Source of the DNA: an uncultured Chloroflexota bacterium
Lineage (GTDB): Bacteria > Chloroflexota > Anaerolineae > Anaerolineales > Anaerolineaceae
Assembly (NCBI GenBank): GCA_902786265.1
Contig: CADACE010000001.1
Span: 105,402-169,401, forward strand
Length of the DNA stretch: 64,000 bases
Direction: 5' to 3'
Shown: in pieces, positions 60,283 through 64,000 of the stretch
How positions within the stretch are numbered: the stretch's first letter is position 1
Layout of the letters: every line of letters starts with the position of its first letter
The notes under the pieces: model-generated
Seen by the model: only the letters and a program-made list of their open reading frames with translations
Databases searched by the model: none
Told to the model about the DNA's origin: nothing
Translations under genes and position numbers: made by a program

Positions 60283-60318
60283 CTGTCTGATTCTTCATTC
60301 TTTATTCATAATTCTTCA
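60283..60318 (-). repeat. heptad array (TGAAGAA type) after uxaA stop
   Basis: On the minus strand the uxaA stop TAA is followed by TGAAGAA, TTATGAA, TAAAGAA, TGAAGAA, TCAG: period 7, with TGA in sense. The array fills the 45-bp gap up to the uxaC ribosome binding site. Confidence 0.75.
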
Positions 60319-61803
60319 TTACAAAGTCACTCCATCCTTGAAGATGGCTAAGTTCTTCTTGCTCAATGCCTCGCTGGACGGGCAGGCTTCGCCGGACGCG
60401 ACCTTCAATACGTACGCGAACAGCTCTTCCGTCAGTTCGCCCATGCTTTCGCCTTCCAGCAGTTTCCCGGCGTTGAAATCGATCCAGTTCTTCTTGCGCG
60501 CGGCGATATCGGACTGGGTGGAGACCTTCACGGTCGGGATCGGGCAGCCAAAGGGCGTCCCTCTGCCGGTCGTGAACAGGATCAACTGCGCGCCGCTGAT
60601 GGAAAGGGCTGTCGCAGCGACCAGGTCATTCCCCGGAGCCTGCAGCAGGCTCAGTCCCGGGACCTTCACCTTATCCCCATAGCGCAGCACATCACGGACC
60701 GTGATGCGTCCGCCCTTCTGGACACAGCCAAGGGACTTGTCTTCCAGTGTGGTAATGCCGCCTTTCTTGTTGCCCGGGGAAGGATTCTCATTGATCTTTT
60801 CGCCGTAGCGCATGAAATATTCTTTGAAATCATTGATGAGGGAAACGGTCTTTTCGAAGACCTCCTCATTTTCCGCGCGGTCCATCAGCATGGTTTCCGC
60901 CCCGAACATCTCCGGGACTTCCGTCAGCATCACCGAACCGCCCTGCGCGCTCAGCTTTTCGGCAAAGGAGCCCAGCAGCGGGTTGGCAGTGATCCCGGAA
61001 AAGCCGTCGGAACCGCCGCATTTCAAACCGACGATCAGTTTGGAAGTGGAAACCGGTTCCCGTTTGAACCCGGCAGCGTAGTCCATCAGCTCTTTCACGA
61101 TCGCGGTGCCTTCGGCGATCTCATCCGCGACCTGCTGGCAGACCAGGAACTTCACCCGGTTCGGGTCATAATCACCCAGGACCTGTTTCAGGTCATCGAT
61201 CTGGTTGTTTTCGCAGCCCAGCCCCAGCACCAGGACGCCGCCAGCGTTCGGATGGCGGATGAGCCCGCAGAGCGCCTTCTGGGTCATCAGATGGTCGCCG
61301 CCCAGCTGGGAACAGCCGTAAGGATGCGTGTACGCGCAGACGCGGCTCACGCCTTCCGGCATCACCTTCTGGCATTCCGCCTCGATGGCTTCCGCGATGC
61401 CGTTCACGCAGCCGACCGTCGGGACGATCCAGACTTCATTGCGGATCCCGACGCTGCCGTCCGAACGGACGTAGCCCATGAAGGTCTGCGCGTCTTCCAC
61501 CCGGTCGCTGCCCGGGACGGGATGATAAGCATATTCCTTGAGCCCGGAAAGGTTGGACTTGACGTTATGGGTATGGACATGCTCACCGGCTTTGATATCG
61601 GCTTTCGCGTGACCGATGGGGAAGCCGTACTTGATGATGTTCACGCCCTCGGGGATATCCGTCAGCGCCATCTTATGCCCGGCAGGGATCTCTTCCGTAC
61701 AGACAACGTCAAAGCCTTCGAGGTCAGCCTTCGTCCCCGCGGGAACAGTCTGCAAAGCGACGGCGACGTTATCACTTTCATGAATTTTCAGAAAATATTT
61801 CAT
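60319..61803 (-). CDS. uxaA: altronate dehydratase
   Basis: 494 residues. The N-terminal SAF-type domain (residues 1-80, VICTEEIPAGHKMALTDIPE region) is fused to the large catalytic C-terminal domain, as in UxaA and GarD. GVLVLGLGCENNQIDDLKQV, KCGGSDGFSGITANPLLGSF and GRGTPFGCPIPTVKVST are typical, with the conserved Cys residues for iron. It dehydrates D-altronate to 2-keto-3-deoxygluconate. It starts 9 bp after the uxaB stop. Confidence 0.95.
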   Translation of the reverse strand: MKYFLKIHESDNVAVALQTVPAGTKADLEGFDVVCTEEIPAGHKMALTDIPEGVNIIKYGFPIGHAKADIKAGEHVHTHNVKSNLSGLKEYAYHPVPGSDRVEDAQTFMGYVRSDGSVGIRNEVWIVPTVGCVNGIAEAIEAECQKVMPEGVSRVCAYTHPYGCSQLGGDHLMTQKALCGLIRHPNAGGVLVLGLGCENNQIDDLKQVLGDYDPNRVKFLVCQQVADEIAEGTAIVKELMDYAAGFKREPVSTSKLIVGLKCGGSDGFSGITANPLLGSFAEKLSAQGGSVMLTEVPEMFGAETMLMDRAENEEVFEKTVSLINDFKEYFMRYGEKINENPSPGNKKGGITTLEDKSLGCVQKGGRITVRDVLRYGDKVKVPGLSLLQAPGNDLVAATALSISGAQLILFTTGRGTPFGCPIPTVKVSTQSDIAARKKNWIDFNAGKLLEGESMGELTEELFAYVLKVASGEACPSSEALSKKNLAIFKDGVTL

Positions 61804-61812
61804 ACCGCTCCC

Positions 61813-63252
61813 TTACATCTGCTTCATCAGTTCTTCCAAGGTCTTGCGGGCACCGAATTCCCGGATGGTCTGCAGCCTTCCGTAAACAATAACGGCCAGA
61901 TCATCAAAAATCTTATTCAGGTCTTCGCCCCACAGGCTGACATCGGCGAGGATCCGTTTGACGTCCTCTTCATCTTTCACCTGGATAGCTTCCACCACCT
62001 TGCGGTCTTCGCGGATGGGGTAGAGTTCCCCGTTGGCGCGTTTCCCGTAATACTGGCCGTCATTATCTTCCGCGATGGTGTCGAACGCGAGCAGGGCAGC
62101 CAGGGAAAAGACCAGCGCGGTCGGGAATTTGCCTTCAGCGGCACTGTCACGGAGGGTCGGCAGATCGCGGGCGCGCCATTTGGAAACCGAATTCAGGGAG
62201 ATATCCAGCAGCTTGTGGTTCAGGTACGGGTTTTCAAACCGTTCCTGAACTTCCTTCGCGAAGGCGTAGGATTTGTTCAGATCCTGCGGGACGACCGGGA
62301 CGATTTCCTTGAAGCAGACATGGTCGATAAACGGACGCAGGACCGGATCCGCCATGGCGTCGGCAACGATATCCACGCCGCAGAGATAGCTGAGCATCGC
62401 CATCGCGGTATGCGTACCGTTGAGCACGCGGACCTTGCATTCCCGGTAAGGCTTCAGGTCGTCCGTGAAAACGACAGGCATCCCGGCTTTGGCCAGGGTA
62501 AATTCATCGGAAATATCTTTGTCTGTCGCGATGACCCACAACCCATAGGGTTCCGCCACGACATACATGCTGTCATCCGGGAACCTCTCGCTCATCGCCT
62601 CGGATTTACCGGAAACGATGCGGTCCACGAGGGTTGAGGTAAAGACGTTGGCTGTTTCGACCCAGGCTTTGAATGCCCCGTCCAGTCCCCAGAGGTCAAT
62701 GAGCTTCATGCAGCAGGCCTTGAGCGCCTTGCCGTTATCCTCGATCAATTCCACCGGCAGGATGATCAGACCCTTTTCCGGGTCGCCATTGAAAGCCTGA
62801 TACCGCTCGTAAAGGAACTGGACCAGACGTCCCGGATAACTGGCAGCGGGGAGCGCGTCAAATTTATCGGTCTCATCATAAACGATCCCGGCTTCCGTGG
62901 TATTGGAGACCAGAAACCGCAGTGTATCCAGGCGGGCAAGCGCCTGATAGGCTTCATAATCGGTATACGGGTTCACCGTCCCGCGGACAGCGGTGACCGT
63001 GCGGACCTCATCCACGATTTTCCCGTCCTGTTTACCCTGCAGGATCACGTGATACTGACCGCCCTGCGCGGCCAGACGGTCCGAACCCTTACCGGGGACC
63101 TGTTTGACCATCACAATATCACCGTCAAAAACGCCGGCTTCATTTGCCACATCGATCATATAATCGGTGAAAGCGCGAAGGAAATTACCGGTACCAAACT
63201 GAGCCACCCGAATCGGGTGCTTTCCGGGAGCCATTAAATCATCAATGTTCAT
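61813..63252 (-). CDS. uxaB: tagaturonate reductase (altronate oxidoreductase)
   Basis: 479 residues, mannitol dehydrogenase family. IRVAQFGTGNFLRAFTDYMI is the Rossmann NAD site, VVAEPYGLWVIATD and RVLNGTHTAMAMLSYLCG the catalytic/ketose block including the conserved Asn-His, and KSYAFAKEVQERFENPYLNH the C-terminal helices. It reduces tagaturonate to altronate with NADH. First gene of the operon, 175-bp leader from the promoter at 63433-63460. Ribosome site GGAAATCTT is modest. Confidence 0.95.
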   Translation of the reverse strand: MNIDDLMAPGKHPIRVAQFGTGNFLRAFTDYMIDVANEAGVFDGDIVMVKQVPGKGSDRLAAQGGQYHVILQGKQDGKIVDEVRTVTAVRGTVNPYTDYEAYQALARLDTLRFLVSNTTEAGIVYDETDKFDALPAASYPGRLVQFLYERYQAFNGDPEKGLIILPVELIEDNGKALKACCMKLIDLWGLDGAFKAWVETANVFTSTLVDRIVSGKSEAMSERFPDDSMYVVAEPYGLWVIATDKDISDEFTLAKAGMPVVFTDDLKPYRECKVRVLNGTHTAMAMLSYLCGVDIVADAMADPVLRPFIDHVCFKEIVPVVPQDLNKSYAFAKEVQERFENPYLNHKLLDISLNSVSKWRARDLPTLRDSAAEGKFPTALVFSLAALLAFDTIAEDNDGQYYGKRANGELYPIREDRKVVEAIQVKDEEDVKRILADVSLWGEDLNKIFDDLAVIVYGRLQTIREFGARKTLEELMKQM

Positions 63253-63432
63253 AAGATTTCCATTCTGCCGTTACACGGCGATATTTATGGTTTTTGTTAC
63301 TGTTCAGCGGGACAATTCATCCGGGGTACAGGCCGAAAAGAAACTCTTCCTGCGTTGACCTGAGGGCAGCTCCGCTGACGCGTGACCGTCCTCCCCCGCA
63401 GGGTCCTGAACAGATACACCTTTGTTATTTTA

Positions 63433-63460
63433 ATTATAATGGGGATGATTCTAAAGTCAA
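63433..63460 (-). promoter_or_regulatory. sigma70-type promoter of the uxaB-uxaA-uxaC operon
   Basis: On the minus strand TTGACT (63460-63455), 16-bp spacer, TATAAT (63438-63433). A transcript starting near 63426 would have a leader of about 175 bases with GC-rich hairpin potential, enough for regulation. The 665-bp gap 63253-63917 holds this promoter, the REPIN-like copy C and a terminator. Confidence 0.75.
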
Positions 63461-63545
63461 TGAAGATTACAGCACATTTTATGCAGCAAATCAGAACTGT
63501 GCCGGGACTGGTCCCATCGCCCGCATCGGTCATCGAAGGGACACC

Positions 63546-63673
63546 GGCACCTGATACAATGTGTACCGTCGCGCAGTAGGCGAAGCTCCTGCGCCGAATC
63601 AATAGGCGCAGCCTGTTCCTTACGGTGCAGGAGCTTCGCCTGCTCTGCGACGGTACACGTTGTATCAGGTGCC
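63546..63673. repeat. REPIN-like long hairpin, copy C
   Basis: Two 47-bp arms (63546-63592 and 63627-63673) pair with three mismatches around a 34-base loop. Each begins GGCACCTGATACAA and GTGTACC, the same core as copies A and B, then continues with a GTCGC...CAGGCGAAGCTCCTGC segment not present in them. It lies about 85 bp upstream of the uxa promoter. Confidence 0.88.
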
Positions 63674-63845
63674 AATGTACCTTCATTCCGTATTTCAGAC
63701 GTTCTACCGCCTGCAGGGAATGATCGTTCATCTTTATTCGCAGCGGAGCTCGGACACGATATTTTAAGGCCAGGCACTCTTCCAGAGACGCGGGTAACCT
63801 TCTTTCCATCTCCATCGGATCGGCGCCTCTCCTTTAAAGACGAGA

Positions 63846-63884
63846 GGACGGTTCCCCTCTGCATGCGCCTCGGGAGAACCGTCC
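63846..63884 (-). terminator. probable terminator of the gene at the window edge
   Basis: GGACGGTTC (63846-63854) pairs with GAACCGTCC (63876-63884), with extra pairs inside; on the minus strand TCTCGTCTTT follows. The arm GGACGGTT is the same as in the terminator at 20527. Confidence 0.55.
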
Positions 63885-63917
63885 CCTTTCTACGTTTATC
63901 CCCGTTATCGGGTCAAT

Positions 63918-64000
63918 TTACTTTCCCCAGACCTTGTTGCCGTCGTAGATGTAGGGGATCTCCTTGTGGAAGCAGCGTTCGTATCCGGAACACAGCTCGT
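63918..64000 (-). CDS. C-terminus of an unidentified gene
   Basis: The minus strand encodes ELCSGYERCFHKEIPYIYDG then NKVWGK and a TAA at 63920-63918. The first codon is cut by the window edge. Too short to assign; the position upstream of the uxa operon on the same strand suggests a further sugar-acid or transport gene, but a terminator-like hairpin separates them. Confidence 0.6.
   Translation of the reverse strand, partial: ELCSGYERCFHKEIPYIYDGNKVWGK

Noticed and set aside
63297..63864. Several overlapping ORFs between the uxa promoter and the window end
   Set aside because: They cross the REPIN-like hairpin and the promoter, repeat its inverted arms in translation, and lack ribosome sites.

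Overview
The window looks like a chromosomal segment of an anaerobic Chloroflexota bacterium, most likely an Anaerolineae lineage from a gut or similar carbohydrate-rich habitat. This rests on an infA product of the Chloroflexota type paired with rpsU, several secreted proteins with NBR1-like Ig domains and long Thr/Pro linkers, a bacterial HerA/NurA pair, many lipoprotein signals, and uronate and nucleoside catabolism. No rRNA, tRNA or CRISPR array was recognised. The taxonomic call is inference; no 16S or marker search was possible.

Layout. 1-5000: the start of an AlbA_2 (Schlafen-like) protein cut by the window edge, then a minus-strand cassette of phage-type genes (XhlA-like membrane protein, M23 endolysin with SH3-like tail, portal protein, unknown protein, tail-fibre-like protein) with no terminase, capsid or integrase in view. 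5154-9418: rpsU-infA under a clear sigma70-type promoter, a small SWIM-finger protein, a GT35 glucan phosphorylase and a DUF2179 membrane protein. 9941-16162: nurA, a HAS-barrel-like protein, herA, a DUF4160/DUF2442 pair, a threonine aldolase and a membrane-anchored phosphoesterase. 16405-21474: surface and secreted proteins, including a solute-binding domain fused to Ig repeats. 21475-22211: an odd, highly structured non-coding island. 22212-28862: tgt, two large GT-C-like membrane proteins and a patatin phospholipase. 28887-34560: a tightly overlapped operon of an unknown protein, dihydropyrimidinase and three complex-I-like membrane subunits without any redox subunit. 34690-36312: a sortase-like protein carrying its own LPKTG motif. 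36578-42494: M24 peptidase, MBL hydrolase and orphan sugar-binding lipoprotein in overlapping frames, then further surface proteins. 42563-46256: a GT-C protein, a GH5 glycosidase and a zinc-ribbon membrane protein. 46355-51951: psuK-psuG followed by an ABC importer of the nucleoside (BMP-dependent) class, so a pseudouridine uptake and breakdown operon. 52009-57819: esterase, SDR, another GT-C protein and an AT-rich orphan with two zinc ribbons. 57895-63252: uxaB-uxaA-uxaC plus a TIM-barrel isomerase for galacturonate breakdown, and the end of one more gene at the window edge.

Two repeat systems run through the window. The first is a set of short arrays with a 7-bp period. They start directly after the stop codon of many genes; most are also matched by an inverted array before the next start codon. 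Every word family contains TAG, TAA or TGA in the sense of the upstream gene. The second is a REPIN-like family of near-perfect hairpins that share the 16-bp core CACCTGATACAAGTGT or a close variant, found at 16176, 18949 and 63546.

Functionally the segment combines uronate and pseudouridine scavenging, glucan storage turnover, extensive cell-surface and envelope building, and DNA end processing. The least explained items are the stop-codon heptad arrays, the orphan complex-I-like membrane module, the sortase with an internal sorting motif, and the capsid-less phage cassette.
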